A stretch of DNA of 64,000 nucleotides from Edaphochlamys debaryana (Eukaryota > Chlorophyta > Chlorophyceae > Chlamydomonadales), in the NCBI GenBank assembly GCA_016858145.1, contig JAEHOE010000216.1:1-64000 (forward strand). Direction: 5' to 3'. A program made the position numbers and the translations under genes. A model generated the notes under the pieces. It made no database searches, had not been told where the DNA came from, and worked only from the letters and a program-made list of their open reading frames with translations. This document shows, piece after piece, positions 28,562 through 41,327 of this stretch (the stretch's first letter is position 1; every line of letters starts with the position of its first letter).

Positions 28562-31500
28562 ATGTGGCCAAAAGATAGTGTCGCGCTGCTGCTTGCCCTA
28601 GCGCTGTCCTGGGCTTCAGGTGCGCAATGGTCGTTTTCTCTCTTCGAGGCGCGGTGCAGCGATGTTGGAGCTGCCATATGCTCGCATCAAAGCAAGCAAC
28701 TCGAAGCCGGGCACCCTGGGAATCGGCACACCCACGCCCTGTTGCCACATCCATCCCGCGCCCAGGAGCGTCGGGAGCTGGCATGAATGGCCGGACCGTG
28801 GCGCTGCTCCTCCAGCTGACAGACGTGCACCTCAGCGCCATGCCCCCTCCCTATGGCGATCCACGGGTAAGCAGGAGGGGCCTTGTGCGGGGCAGGAGGG
28901 CAGGCGGCGAGGGGGCGGGCCTTGGAGGGAGGGCGTTGAGGGAGGGGGGGCTGGGGAGCTCAGAGGGCGGGGCTTGGACCGTTGAGACAGTTTTGATCAT
29001 GGCACCATGACCGGTTGCAACCGTCCATTCCTAAGCATGTTCTCACCCATCAAACACACTACCACAGCGCGGCCCCGATCTGCACGCCCTGGCCTCTGAC
29101 CTCCTGTCCAGGCGAGAGGGGCCGGGCTGGTGCTCTGTCCTGCCCTGTCAGCGGGGATCTTGGGACGCGGGAGGGGAACATGGCTTGCTCTGTGCTGCTG
29201 TGGGTTCCGGGTCCGGCATGCCCAAGACCCGGGCCCTTCCCTCCCTCCGTTAAACGCTGCAGTTGAGCCTCCCTGCCCCTCTCTCTTCCCTGGCCCTTCC
29301 ACCCCAGGTGGCCCCTGGCTGCGGCCTTCATTAGCGGCGACCTGACGGAGGCAAAGGACGTGTACGGCAGGGGTCGTCAGTACGAGCAGGAGTGGCAGGT
29401 GTGTACGGCAGGGGGCAGCAGTACGTAGAGGAGTGACGGGGCCGGGAGCCGAGCAGGACAGCGCCTCTTTGCCGTACCGTACCGCCTTCCACCCCCACCC
29501 CAGTACGATGTGCTAGCCCAGCCCAGCAGTCCCTTCGACGCGAAAACGCCAACGCGCGTGCCGGCCTGTCTCCTGCTCCCCTCCCCGTTTCCCCGACAGG
29601 AGTACGAGGGCGTGTGGAAGGCTCTCTCGTCGGCTGGCGGGGTGCCTCCAGGGCAGGTGGGGGCGGGCGGGTCCTGGCCCGCAGCGGAGGCACAGGGGAG
29701 CGGGCGAGAGGGGGGGCGGGGGGCCGTTGAGCAGAGGCTGGCCGTAGGCGCAGCGGAGGCCGGGGCCAGGGGCCGCACTGCCGACCCCTGGCCACGCCAC
29801 CTCGCGGACCCCCGAGATTAAAGGTCAAGGGCAGCGTGGAGGGGGGCTGGCCGCGGTGCCCTGACCTCGTAGCCGCGGGCGATGGGGCGACCCCGCGCCT
29901 CCTCCTCCCAGCCTTGTCCCACGGTTGTGCTGCGTGTGCTGTGTGCTGCTGCCGTACGCGTGTACAGGTGTACGACATGCGCGGCAACCACGACACGTTC
30001 AACTCGGGGGCGCGGTGAGGGCGCCGGGGGCGGGGGGGTTGATCCTGCCGCCCGTGCTCCGTTCAGGCGCTCTGCCTCCTACCCCCGTCACACACCCCAC
30101 CCTGAGAACCCCACTGCTCCCCCCCACCCACCCGCCCGTCTCTCCCCCCTCTCCTGCCCCATGCGCCGGCCCGCCCCTTCCCTCCAGGTGCGGCCCCGCC
30201 GACTTCTTCTGCCGCTACAGCGCCCGTGCGGCCGCCAGCGCCGGTGCGGGGCCCCGCGGCCGCGTGTGGGTGGACCCCGTTTGGGCCCCCGGGGCCGCGG
30301 CCGGCGGCGGTAACGGCAGCACGCGTGTCTCTGGCGGCGGCGGCAGCCCTGGCGGCGGTAGCTGCCCGGTGGCTGTGCTTGTGGCGGTGGATGCGTCACT
30401 TGACCCGGGGCTGAGGGGGCCCGCCAACTTCATGGGTGGGTGGTCGGTTGGGGGTGTGGGTGTGCAAGGAAGGAGAGGGGAAGGGGGAGGAGAGAGGAAG
30501 GGGGGGGGGGAGGGCGGAAGAGCGAGGCGGTGGGGCAACTTCATGGGGAAGCGGGCGAAGCGGCATCCCTCAATATGTGGCACTCGCCCCAAACCGCACA
30601 ACGTTTCCCAACAAGCTCAGCCCCCTTACCCTCCCCAGCCCAACCCCAACGAGCTTATTGATATCTCCCTCACCCATCACCCCACTGCCTTGCGTTGGCC
30701 CCCACCCTCACCACCACCGTCCCACCCCACAGGGAGATCATGCCACTCTGCCCAAACACGCTGTGCCCCTGCCCTCCCCATACCTTCGCAAGCTATCTAT
30801 GCTTCCCTGGCGCAGGCGATGCGATCCCGCTCGGCAACAACCACCCCATGTCCACCCCACCTCACCATCTGCCCCCGCCCCACCCCACCCTACCCCACCC
30901 CGCCCCACGCTTTCCCCAGGCGCGCTGCAGCCCCACGTGCTCTCCGACCTCCACCGCGAGCTCACCGCATCAGCAGCGGCCCTGGAGGCGGCCGACTGCG
31001 ACCCGCCGCCGCCCACCATCGCCTACGGCCACTACCCCCTCTCCACCATCGGCTATCCCCTGTTCCCCACGCCTCCGCCTCCCTCCTCCGCCCCCTCCTC
31101 CGCCCCCGACCCCGCCCCCGGCTCCACGCTGCCGGCGGTGCTGGCGGCCCACGGGTCGGGCGCCTACCTGAGCGGCCACCTGCACGGGGCCTTCGGGCGC
31201 CGCCTGCACCGTCTGCACGCGGGGCCGCGGGGGCAGGGGCAGCAGGGGCAGGAGGCAGGGCCTAGCGGGGCCCGGGCGGGGCCCGCTGGGCCTGGGCCCG
31301 AGGGTTGGCTGCTGGAGCTGGAGAGCGTGGACTGGAAGGTGCGTGGAGGGGGCAGCAGGGCTAGGGTGGGCTTTCCGGGGTAGCCTGCCTGAGGAGTGCC
31401 ATCAGCCGGGGGAGCAGCCGGCACCCTGGGCTCAGAGGCGTGCAGCATGGTTAGGGCCAGGGGAGGGCTGGGCAGGGGCGCTGTAGGCGCGGGCAGCTTG

Positions 31501-34500
31501 GGAGAGCTGCGCCTTGCACCCGGGGCCCGAACTTATTCTTCACCCCTGCCCACCGCCTGCCCCTGCTGCCCTCCCACCGCCGCAGTACCGCCGCGTGCTG
31601 CGCCTCCTCACCCTCGACTACCCCTCCGCGGCTTCGGACGCCACGGGCGGGGCCGTGGGTGGGGCCGCAGCCGGCGGCGCAGCCCTGGCTTTCGCCGACC
31701 TGGTCTACGTGCCCCCGGCCCCCACCACCGCCAACAGCACCAGCACCACCAGCACCAGTGGGGTCAAGAACGGGGTCGATGGCGGCAGCAGCAGCAACAG
31801 CAGCGGCGGCGGCCCGGCTGAGGCCTCCTCCCTGGCCTCCCTGGCTGAGCCCAGCCGGGCCCCCCGGGCGCACCTGCCGCTCATCACCTGCCCGCCGGAC
31901 GCCCGCTACAGCCCGCAGCTCTGGCCGGGGCGGGGCCGGGGCCGGGGGTCGGGAGGGTCGGCAGCGGCGGGCACAGGCTGTGCCGCGGCGCCCGAGGGCA
32001 GTGGAGCTGGGGCAGGGGAAGGGGGGGAGGGGGCCGGGGAGGTGCGGCCCACGGCGGTGGTGCGTGCGCTTGTGCTGCCGGTGGCGCCCGGCGCGGCGGC
32101 GGTGCCGGAGGGCGTGGTGCTGCGCTGGTGGTGCCAGGGCGCGGGGTTGGGGGCGGGGGCCCAGGGGCGGTGGCAGCGGAAGGACGGAGGGCAGGCGGAG
32201 GGAGGCGAAGCGTCGCGCCCCGCTGCTACGGTCTCGCTGGAGGGGGAGGCGCAGGTGGGGAGGCCGGGGCGCTGCAGTGGGGGGGGATTGCCGGGGAGGA
32301 AAGCTAGGGGCGGCGGGGGCGGGATGGTGTGGCCCCCAGGCGCTCGGGTTCAGGGGCTTCTGACATTGTTAGGCAGTGGTACCGTGGCTCGCCAGGGCCC
32401 GTCCGGCCCTGTGCGGGCCTGGGGGGGTCCCAGGGGCGCACGTGGTCGGGGGCTACGGGGACCTGCCGGTGTGGGACCAGGCGGGCCCATTGAGGTCCAG
32501 GGGGCCCCACAAGGGGCAGGGGACCTTGGCTCCAACGTCCTTCCATGCCCCACCCCGTTGCCCCTCTGCAGATGGTGCTCGAGTCCACGTCCGGGAGCCA
32601 CAGGTGCGGCCCGGGGAAGGGGGGGGGGGCGCACGGTAGGGCGCACGGGGTTCGGATCACGTGTCACGGCCGAGAAGGCTTCACGCCGGGGCGGCCACTT
32701 GCCGGTTCTCTCCCATGCGTCAACACCCCCCCCCCAATCCTCCCAATCCCCCCCCCCCCACACACACACATACACACGCAGCACCTATGTGGCCGACCTG
32801 CTGTCCCCAGCGGCGGACGGGGCCCGGGACCCGGGGGACTGTCCTTCCGGGCTACTGACCGCACAGGTGGGCCGGGGCAGTAGGGTCGAACTGGGCGGGC
32901 TAGCCAGGCCCCAATGGTTTGCCCTGCGCCGGGGGCAAGCGCCTGCCAAATGCGCTTCACGCGCTTGCCGTCTGACACGTGCCCTGTTGGGATGTGAGGG
33001 CGGGGCAGGCAGGCCAACAAGTCCATGGCGCGCCCCCTGTTCCCCTCCCGACACCCTGCCCTGTTCACCCGTGATCCCAGGTGGTGGTGCCCGGGCCCCC
33101 CGGCGAGCCGCCCTCAACCTCGGAGGCGCGCCCCCTGCACTGGAGCCAGCCACCGCCCCCCTCGGCCCCCTACCCTTCCACCATCACCACCGCCTCCTCC
33201 TCCTCCACCATGTCCTCCGCCACCTCCACCCCCTCCACCTCGGCTCCCACCCCCGCGGACGCCGCCTCCGGCGACGCCTTCTGGGGCCCCCGCGCGGCCG
33301 CGCAGGGCCCCGCGCCGCTGGGCACCAGCTGGGTGGAGTGGGGCGTGCTGGCGGGGCGGTGGTACCCTCTGGGCCTGGCCGCCTTCGCCGCTCAGTGGCT
33401 GGTGGGGGCGGTGGGGCTGCTGCTGCTGGCGCCGAGATGGGCGCTGCAGCGGGCGCAGCGGCGGAGGGGCGCGGGAGGGGCTACGGGGGCGCGGGCCGGC
33501 GAACGGCGGAGCGGCAGAGGCACGGGCAGGGAGGTGGCGCTGGGGGGTTACACGCGGGCTGCCACGGCGGAGGGGGCTGGGGCTGGGGGCGCGGGCGCAG
33601 AGGCAGGCAGCCCAAGACGCAACGGATCGCCGGGCGACTCGTCGGGGTCTGACGGGGAGGAGGCAGGCCGCCAGGGCGACCGCGGCTGCAGCACCAGCGT
33701 CTGCGTGGGAGCGGCGGGGGCCGCACGCGCCGGTGGCGGCGGCGGCGGTGCTGCTGGCGGTGGCGGCAGTGGCGGCGGTGTCATCAAGCGGAGCAGCAGC
33801 GGCAGCAGCTCGAGTGCCGGCTGCTGCGGCGTGGGCACACGGGCCCCACACGACGGCTGGAGTGCGGCCTCCACCTCAGCGTTGCTGCCGCGCCGGGCGC
33901 CAGGCGGCTACGCAGACCCAGCCTCCGCCGCCGCCGCCACCAGCTCCGCCGCCGGCCCGCCGCCGCTGCCCCGGCTGGCGCTGCCGCTGCGGCTGTGGCC
34001 GGTGCGCGACTGCGTGGTTCTGGCGGCGCACCCCGTGCCCTGGGCCGCGGCGCTGGCCTACTGCCTCCTACTGGCGGCGGGGCCGTGGTTCGTGGGACAG
34101 CTAGTGACGCCCGAAGCCGCGAGGCCGGGGCCGGGCTCGGGGCCGGGCTCCCTGCCCTTCCTCGCCGGCTGGGCCGTGGTCACGCCCTGGGCGGTGCTCA
34201 TGCGGCCGCCGGACGCCGGTGGCGGCGACGGGGATGCCGGGGATGCCGCTGGTGGGGGCTCGTGGGTGCAGGTGGCGCCGTCGCTCGACTATGTGGTCAT
34301 GTGCAACTTCACGGCGGCCTTCCTGCTGCTGCCGGCGCTGCTGCTGTGCGCCTCCGTGGCTTCGCGCTGGCGGGGACTGGCGGCGGCGGGGCGGCTGGGG
34401 CCGGGGCGGCGGGCGGGGGCATGGGTGGGGGCGTGCGGGGGCGGGGGCGGGGGCGCGGCGCTGCTGACGTGGCGGCAGGCGGGGGCGTTGGGCTGGGTGG

Positions 34501-34646
34501 CGTTCGCGTGGTCGATGCTGAGCTGGAAGGTGGGGGCGGGGCTGGGGTGGCCCGCGGTGCTCGTGTCCCCGGGCATAGGCTGGGTGGTGCCGGGAGTGGC
34601 GGCGTGGATGTGGCTGGCCTGGAGCCACGTGGTGGGGCCGGCGTGA
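28562..34646 (+). CDS. TMEM62-like membrane metallophosphoesterase
   Basis: Twelve exons: 28562-28619, 28766-28866, 29068-29111, 29308-29398, 29600-29656, 29968-30014, 30188-30435, 30920-31338, 31586-32254, 32572-32603, 32782-32866 and 33081-34646. They join in phase to about 1138 aa; intron 3 is GC-AG (AG|GCGAGA). The start gives a signal-anchor-like N-terminus (VALLLALALSWAS). All calcineurin-like phosphoesterase metal motifs are present: D39-x-H41, G78-D79, G123-N-H-D126, G252-H253 and G301-H-L-H304. The motif order and the SGDLTEAK and DMRGNHDTFN contexts match TMEM62 and its plant homologue family. The last exon encodes about five to six hydrophobic segments. Family members are around 650 aa; the excess is Gly/Ala/Pro inserts. 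A small exon between 32255 and 32571 could be missed. Substrate unknown. Confidence 0.85.
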
Positions 34647-35125
34647 GGCGCGGTGTGCGCTGAACGTTGAGGGGCTGAGGCGACACACAGCGTGACAGCG
34701 ATGGGTACAGGATGAAGGCGAGGGGGCATGCACCCGACTTAGGGCTGTGTGGCTAGGTGCATGCAGCGCATGGATGAAGCCGTGGATCAAGGTGAAGGAC
34801 AGGGTCTGGCCCACCAACGGGCCATGTGAACATGTTGTGGTCTTCAGGACTTCAGCGACAGGTGCTGTGCAGTCAGCTGGGGGTGCACGGCTGGGATAAG
34901 AGGGGAACTCCACTGTGCAAACAATCAGGGTGCTGCCGCTCGATGCAAAGGGCAAGGGCTCTCAGGATCCGACAGGCAGGCAGGCAGGGACCCAGGGGAC
35001 CCGGGCGGCCACCCCAAGGGTCGTGAAGAGCCCGGATGAAGAGGTTCCTGATGGTGGCGAGTTGTGCAGGCCCTGGTCAGTGAGGCACTGGGAGGAGGCA
35101 TGCCCGGGGCAGGGGAGCAGGGGGG
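34647..35125. other. 3' flank of the phosphoesterase gene
   Basis: No coding or RNA gene seen. It must contain the 3' UTR of the upstream gene; no TGTAA was found in the part inspected. Confidence 0.4.
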
Positions 35126-35333
35126 GGCCGCCCCAGGTTGCCAAGGCTCCGGCTCTCAGGTCCCTGATGTTCTGGCGGGGGCACCTGCAGGTCAGGTCAG
35201 CGATGAGACTTGCAGGGGGGGGGGTCTCATGGCTAGACGAGATCCCGTGCTCTGTCCTTCCTCAGGGGCAGTACGGGTTGGAGTCAGGACCGTCAGTAGA
35301 GAGCTTGATGCTTCATTTGGTGTTGGGTCAGGG

Positions 35334-35521
35334 TGCACGGCAAGGGCGGTAGTGAAAGGCCCAGGCCATGCTGGCACGGTCGGGTGCGCAAGCACACCCA
35401 TTGACCGGCCCCCCAGAGAAATTAAAGTTAATCGCAGGTCTTCAATGAAGACCATATAAGCGATTAAGCTTATAAGAACAGATACTACACATGATCTGAG
35501 CCAAAAGGCCGAGAAAGGTAT
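35334..35521 (-). ncRNA. U2 spliceosomal snRNA, copy 1
   Basis: Read on the - strand from 35521, the RNA starts ATACCTTTCTCGGCCTTTTG, the conserved U2 5' end. GTGTAGTATCTGTTC follows, containing the GUAGUA branch-point-pairing segment. Next come stem IIa/b (TATAAGC/GCTTATA, GGTCTTC/GAAGACC) and an Sm-like ACTTTAATTTCTC. Stem III is CGGTC...GACCG enclosing GGGTGTGC/GCGCACCC, and stem IV is GCATGGCCTGGGC pairing GCCCTTGCCGTGC. Length is 188 nt, normal for U2. The RNA pairs with intron branch points in the nuclear spliceosome. The 3' end is placed at the foot of stem IV. Confidence 0.95.
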
Positions 35522-35585
35522 GAGCACAGACGTAGAGCTGCGGACCCGAGCCCACCTCACTCGGGCGCAGGCCGCGAGGAGAGCG

Positions 35586-35596
35586 CGATGGTGGGT
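35586..35596 (-). promoter_or_regulatory. USE-like snRNA promoter element, U2 copy 1
   Basis: On the - strand reads ACCCACCATCG, 65-75 nt upstream of the U2 5' end. It resembles the plant upstream sequence element RTCCCACATCG in sequence and position. The same 11 bases sit at the same distance from the second U2 gene, but both lie in a duplicate, so conservation is weak evidence. Confidence 0.4.
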
Positions 35597-36103
35597 GCAC
35601 ACACAGCCTGGAGGGACCGCCCGCTTCCCGAGTGTCCTGCTCCTTGCCCCGAGCACTCAGACCTTGGTACTTACCTAGCAGGTGGAAACCGCTGACCTTG
35701 GGGAAGGCGGAACAGGTCGGGGCAGGTTGGTCAACCATGGCATGGCGGAGCCGTGGCGATGTCCCGCACCGCCGAAGCCCCGCCCACCAGCCGTCCGAGC
35801 CGCGGTTCTTGCCCTTGTCCTGCGCGCCCTGGTTCCCTATGCCCTCCCGCGAGTGCCACTTGCAGAGAGCATGCCCGCTCGGGGCTCTGGGTCGGCCGTC
35901 AGGATGGTGCAAAGCCGACATAACGGCCCACCCAGAGGGCTGATGCACGCCCAGCCGAGCTTGCCCTGGCACCTTGCCTGCAGTGCCTCGCTGCCTCCTC
36001 CTCTTGCCCGTCGGCATCCTTCCGTGGAGCCAGACGGAGGCCCTAAAGTACTACATGGGCGCTAGCGTACCGGTAGGGGCAAGGGCCGTCGGGGGCTCAG
36101 CTC

Positions 36104-39100
36104 CGTGCACAGAACCGCTTCCCTGAAATGCCGACACGCCATCGCACCCGCATGCTCGACTTATGCCCGCCCAGGCTCGATTCTGTGATGCGTCAGCCTT
36201 GCTGGCCGCTGGGCGGCTTACCTAAGCACTGGCTGACGACGTGCCCTTTGACAAGCGGTGCGCCGGTTCCCTTGCCGCGGCCTTGCCCAACGTTGCGCGC
36301 CAAAAGGGCCACAGTGCGCCATCGCCCGGGGCTGCTCGACACCGCACCATCGCCCTGCCCAAAGAGGAGTCCTCAAGCCGCACTACCGCAGCACTGTGCC
36401 AGCCCAGATAGCCCCCCCCCTCCCACTGTACCCCAACAGCCCCGGCCCCAAGGCCGCAGAGCGGCTGCCGGGCAGACCCCGCCCATCCCTGCACTCATGA
36501 CCTTTCCATACCGGGATTACCGGCTGAGTCCGCTGGCCAAGCGGAACACGACCTGGGCTGCGCTGGTTGTGCTAATCAACGCAGCTTCCTGCCTGAGCCA
36601 CGTGTACCCGCTCGCACACATGGATACCGTAACACAACCGGGATGCACCGGGATGAGCAGGGATCAAGCTAAGCCGTGCTAAGCCGGTGTCCTGCCGTAG
36701 CCAGCCAGTCTCAGCTGACCGAGTTAGGGCTGACAAACGGATATGGGAGGCGGAGGCCAGTGCTGATTAGAAGGTTGCTTTCTCGGGAGCGAGGCAGCGG
36801 GGCACGCAAGTCAAGGAGCTCAACTGCAACTTACACGCGTGCTGCTGCTCTTGACTCATTGCACACTCTCAGACGCTCTCTCTCTCTTTACTCCCTCATT
36901 GTCACTCATCGGCCTGCCCGCAATCCTCTTCGCTCTCCCTCGTCACACCTGTCCCGCTTGCCCCCACGCTTCTTCCCTCACTCGTGCACTCCCGCTCAAA
37001 GCCCGCTCGCCCACGCTTCCGTCTCTCAACGCTCAAAGCACTACTCACATCTCTCTCGCACTCTCGCACTCCCTCCGTTCTCTCATCCTGCAAGTCCATT
37101 CCCCCCCTCTCTCTCTGCAGCGGACCCAACCGCCCTCAACGCTCGGTAACAGCATACTGCCGGCAAATGTTCGGCACCCTCGGTACATAAACAGACCGTG
37201 TCTCTTGCGCTCGTTTCGTCTCGTCTCGAAAGGTCAAACTCTGCTCATGCTCTGCTCCACGCCAAAGGCCCCACACAGCACATTGAGTGTAACGGATAAA
37301 GGGGTTCGGAGGGCAGAGAGCCAGCGCGCTGCGCCATCCGCCTCGGTCTGAGGACCCGGCTGGGGAGGCCCGATGCGGGCCCCAAAACCCAGCCAGATCC
37401 CGCAGGCGGGGGACTGGCAGCAGCAGAAACTGCATAGCCCTCCATAAAATGCCCCCACACCATGCAGGCTCCCGTGTGGCCCAGGCCGGCGCGCGCAGGC
37501 TTGAGCAGAAATACGCTCGTGCTGCGCGCCGCCCACCCAGGAGGGCCCCTGCTACACTCAATAAAATGACCACCGCGAGGGGCTGGCGATGAAAGGCGCG
37601 GGTGCTGGGCTGGGGCTCGCTCATCAGCGGCAAGCCTGCTCCAGCCCTACGCACCCGCTCCCACGCCTGTCTGCCCCGCATACCGTTTGCCAATAGCGTG
37701 CGCCGTCCTCGCATAAGGTCGAATACCTCTCTCCCTCGAATGATATATGATCTCTCAACTCTGGTAGAATACTTGCCTGAAATAAGCGCAAGATAAGCTC
37801 ACTCAATCACGGCTGTCGTACACAATGGGCCGTACCCCCGCCGCACAGTAGACTGCGAGCGCCTCCGGACCACAAGACCGCCCCCGCTCCCTCACTCTCC
37901 TTCTCGACTCACCCGAAACCCTCGCGCTCAAACCCTTCAAGCAGTCTCTCCCTCTCAAACCCTTTCACTTTCATCCTCACTCTCGCTCGTGTCTCGCTCT
38001 CCTTCTCCCTCGCTCTCTTTCTCGCTCTCGCTCTCCGTGACGCATTGTAGCGCCGTCTTGGTGTAGAAGCAGTCAGCAGCAGCCAGCCAGCAGACGCAGC
38101 AACAACGGCAACGTGGCGTGGGAATCCAGGCGCCAAGCCTGGCGTGCCACTGAGTACCCATATGCCATGACTCATCCCAAGCTCATCAAACAGCCGCGCG
38201 CCACCAATCGTGCGTGCAGCATATCAAAGGGCGCCTCTCAGCATCCGCCATCAAAGGCAAATGCAGCCCCACGCCCCTGGCGACACGGGCCACGTCCCCA
38301 CACAAGGGCTTGACGCGGCTCGCGCAACCACCGACGGAGGGGCAAACGATACGTTTGGCACACAGAAGTGGGCTCTGCACGTGTGACACGTATGAAACAC
38401 AAGCAACGCGAGGGTCGAGACGACACGGCCCGGTGCCTGTGAGCCATGCCCGACACCCCGAGGCTTGCAGGAAATGGAACGTCCACGATCAAATGCGTGG
38501 GCCCCAAAATATATGTGGCAGCCGGACTACTGAGGCCACGGCCTTCACAGGGTATGTGGTAATGATATAGGGGCCTGTACAAAATGGACCAGCGCCCGGT
38601 TGCATGAAAGGTGTTGGTGGAGGCACTGGCCATGCGGATACGCAGGGTTGGCCGGACTGGCACTGCAGATGGGGCCATGCTCCCCGCCCAGGCCTCACGA
38701 CAATGCATCACAGTCGGCTACCGCCGAAGCTTGAGTGCGGACTTGAAGCTTGGACGTTGGGGGGCGCAGCAGCCGAGGGGTTGCCAGCAGTCAATTGGCC
38801 CAAGCAGCTTGGTGGTAGGGCCTGGTCTGCTAGGGGGGGGAGGGGGCAGGCGGTGCAACGAGGGATCAGCTTCGGCGGAGGATAGGAAGGGGCACGACAA
38901 CCGCAGCAGGTCTGCTGCAAGGTCTCTAAAGGCAAGTCTGCAAGTCCAGGCCTCCACCAAGCTCAGGAGCCCAGCTAGCTCACGAGAGAGATTGCAGTAG
39001 TCTACCCATTCAGTCCTCGCTATCCGTGCTTCTCCGCAGGCTCACCGTGTGGTTTGCGCCAAGGTAGCTAGTGGCGTCTTGCGTGGCAAATCATCGGACT

Positions 39101-39918
39101 GCAGCCATCCGTCGCGTGGCTAGCGCGGGACATCAGGCGGGCGGCGTGAAGGCCGGTGCATTGTCTGCGGGGAAGGGCGGGAAAGCGGAAGGTGAGCGGA
39201 CAGCAACCGAACCGTCGTGCCACTTGGTACGCACCGCGCAGAGCCCCCTCCCCCGCGGGAATGTCACGCCCAAGCCCAATATGCATGCGTAGGGCCCAAC
39301 AAAAGAGAATGGAAGCCCCGCGGGCCGCTGGACACCATCGCAAACCCGCGCACCTGGGCAGACGCAACCGGCCTAGGTTGCAAGAGATGATGGCGCATCA
39401 CTTGGTCGACGCTCGTCGTGATGAAGAAGTCGTGGGAGGTAGCGGTGCCCCTGCGCGCGCGCAATTACGAAGCGTCAGTGTTAGCACAACGGTAAAGAGG
39501 AGGCCGGCCGCCGGGCGCGATGTAAAGCCAGGTTAGGTCCAAAGCATGAGGGCATGGCTAGCTGGCCTGTCGAGCCACAGAGCGCAAACGCGACGCCCGA
39601 TTGCTCGATGCTTGACCTGCCACCCCTGCCGCGCGTGAACGCCTTCAGGCGGTGCAATTCTGCTCACCTCATTAGCCGCGTCCTCTGGCCGGGGGGTTCC
39701 TTGCCAGGGCGAGCCGTCGCCGACCATCCAGCACGCCTTATAAGACGAAGCGCGCGCGGGGGAGCCGCAAGCTCAACAGCAACGCCGCGCCGCCCTCCTA
39801 AGCGGAGACGAGGGGGCGGCGCGGGATGCCAAGACGTCGGTGGTGTTGCAGAGGCGCGATTCTTGTTGCAGGTTGTTGGGAAGCAGGCTTGGTCGGTGTG
39901 GGCCTATGAAATGGGGCC
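36104..39918. other. Gene-poor intergenic region with pyrimidine-rich tracts
   Basis: No gene supported. CT-rich low-complexity runs occur near 36860-37130 and 37900-38040. A less GC-rich patch lies near 37700-37800. Open frames on both strands have no recognisable domain. Confidence 0.5.
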
Positions 39919-40466
39919 AAGTATATGTGGCGGACTGCCTCGACGCGCTATGAAATGATGGCTCGAGCGGGGGCTGGCCTGCTCTATGGCAGCGACTGAG
40001 CGAGCGGATGCTGCCGTACGTCCGAGCTGGCAGCCCTGGCATTGCAGGCCACCTCGGCCCGGCCGAGCTGGCTTGCAAATCACGTCACATCCCACAATCT
40101 GCTACTCTGCCATGCGCTGGAGCTAAGCGCCAGCTCCACCCCGTTTGCAGAGCTCAGGCCCGGTTCCAAACGCCGCCCCTCGAATGTGCATCGCAGCAAG
40201 CATATGTGGTGGGATGGGCTGCAAGCGCGAGCTACAGTGAGCCCAATCCAGCGGCGGCGGCTGGATCGCTGTGGGCACGAGCACGTGGTGGTCCCAGGGC
40301 AGGGAACGGTTTTGCCAGGCGGCGCACTCAGAGCCATCATCGGCCCCCGCGCACACATGCCGACCCATCCCACGGCCCCCCGGGCGCTGTAAGGACGCTC
40401 CATCGCCCTCCTTGACGCTTCCAGGTCCTGAAGTTGGGCAGGGATACGGCAGGGCGGGGGTTGTGA
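39919..40466. repeat. Duplicated block A, copy 1
   Basis: Matches 42533-43079 almost identically from GTATATGTGGCGGACTGCC through GGGCGGGGTTGTGA. No coding function is evident; frames seen in both copies are simply shared by the duplication. It may be a non-autonomous repeat or part of a larger duplication. Confidence 0.9.
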
Positions 40467-40958
40467 CGTGGGCGGTCCCGGCAACCAGAGTCGACCAGAG
40501 CTAACCCTTCCGTGCAACCCCCCCACATGGCACATGCTGCGGAAAACGCCCTGCGCCACACCACAACCAAGCGCTTCGCTTCGTTGATGTACTTCTACCC
40601 CCCACATGCTCCAACCGCCCCTTTGACAACGTTCCCCCGATGCAGGCCCAGACCAACCCCTCTGCCTGAAGTCCCTTTCCTCGCAGACCCGTAGCCCTCA
40701 GTACTCTTGAGCCCAAACCCCATTGCCTGTTGCCCAAGAGAGCCTTGACCCGCAGCCCGCCTCGCCGGCAACGCCACGTACGGGTTCGCCTCACGAGAGC
40801 GGCTCCGAAGAGCCTGGCGAGTGCTGACAGGGTGACAGCGCGATAGCGTGACGCAAATTTCCACCAGGCGAACTTTGGAGCCGAGGCGGCGGTGGAGCCG
40901 GGCGAATTGGCGGCAGACTTGCCGTGCACCACAGGGGGCCGGCGGGGCAGGGTTGCAT
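40467..40958. other. Spacer between block A copy 1 and AATACGG cluster
   Basis: No gene seen. Around 40546-40605 lies a ~60-bp stretch (CGCTTCGCTTCGTTGATGT) found again, with changes, at about 41800-41853. Confidence 0.4.
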
Positions 40959-41327
40959 AATACGGCAGCCCCCGGGGCCAATACGCGTATTAATACGCAA
41001 TACGGCCCCCTCCTCGCTAATACGGCTTAATACGGCTCTAATACGGCGGCGCCCAGCCGTATTAGTACGGCAGCGTACGGCAGCCCATACTGCCGCCTTG
41101 TGCACGAGCGAATGCGCTCCGCGTTCACGTAGAAGCGCAGGGAACGCGTAGGGCATCGGCTACGGCGGAACGGACGGCTGAGCTGCCGACCGACGCCCCC
41201 CAGCACCCCAGCACCCCCCCCCCGCCGCCGGCCCCCGGCTGCCCGGCCGGTACCCCCGCGCCGCATGCCGTATTAATACGGCAGCGAGAGGCCGTATCCG
41301 TATTAATACGTATCCGTATCAATACGG
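40959..41327. repeat. AATACGG/CCGTATT motif cluster
   Basis: The 7-mer AATACGG or its reverse complement occurs many times in two groups, 40959-41060 and 41265-41327. Several occurrences form palindromes such as CCGTATTAATACGG. The AT steps stand out against GC-rich surroundings. The groups flank about 200 bp of ordinary sequence, as the ends of a small inverted-repeat element might. Nature unknown. Confidence 0.7.

Larger units (their letters stand above)
35126..36103. repeat. Segmental duplicate B, copy 1 (contains U2)
   Basis: Matches 43361-44355 over nearly 1 kb with scattered substitutions and small indels. Homology starts at CCCCAGGTTGCCAAGG and fades after GTCGGGGGCTCAGCT. It spans a complete U2 snRNA gene, its upstream region and further non-coding DNA. 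Confidence 0.9.

Noticed and set aside
35669..35690. TACTTACCTAGCAGG resembles the 5' end of U1 snRNA, on + beside the U2 gene and again in its duplicate (near 43905).
   Set aside because: The U1-70K loop (GATCA-GAAGG) and an Sm site do not follow at the right spacing. On the - strand the same bases read as an ordinary donor (AG|GTAAGTACC), so it is more likely chance or a cryptic splice site.
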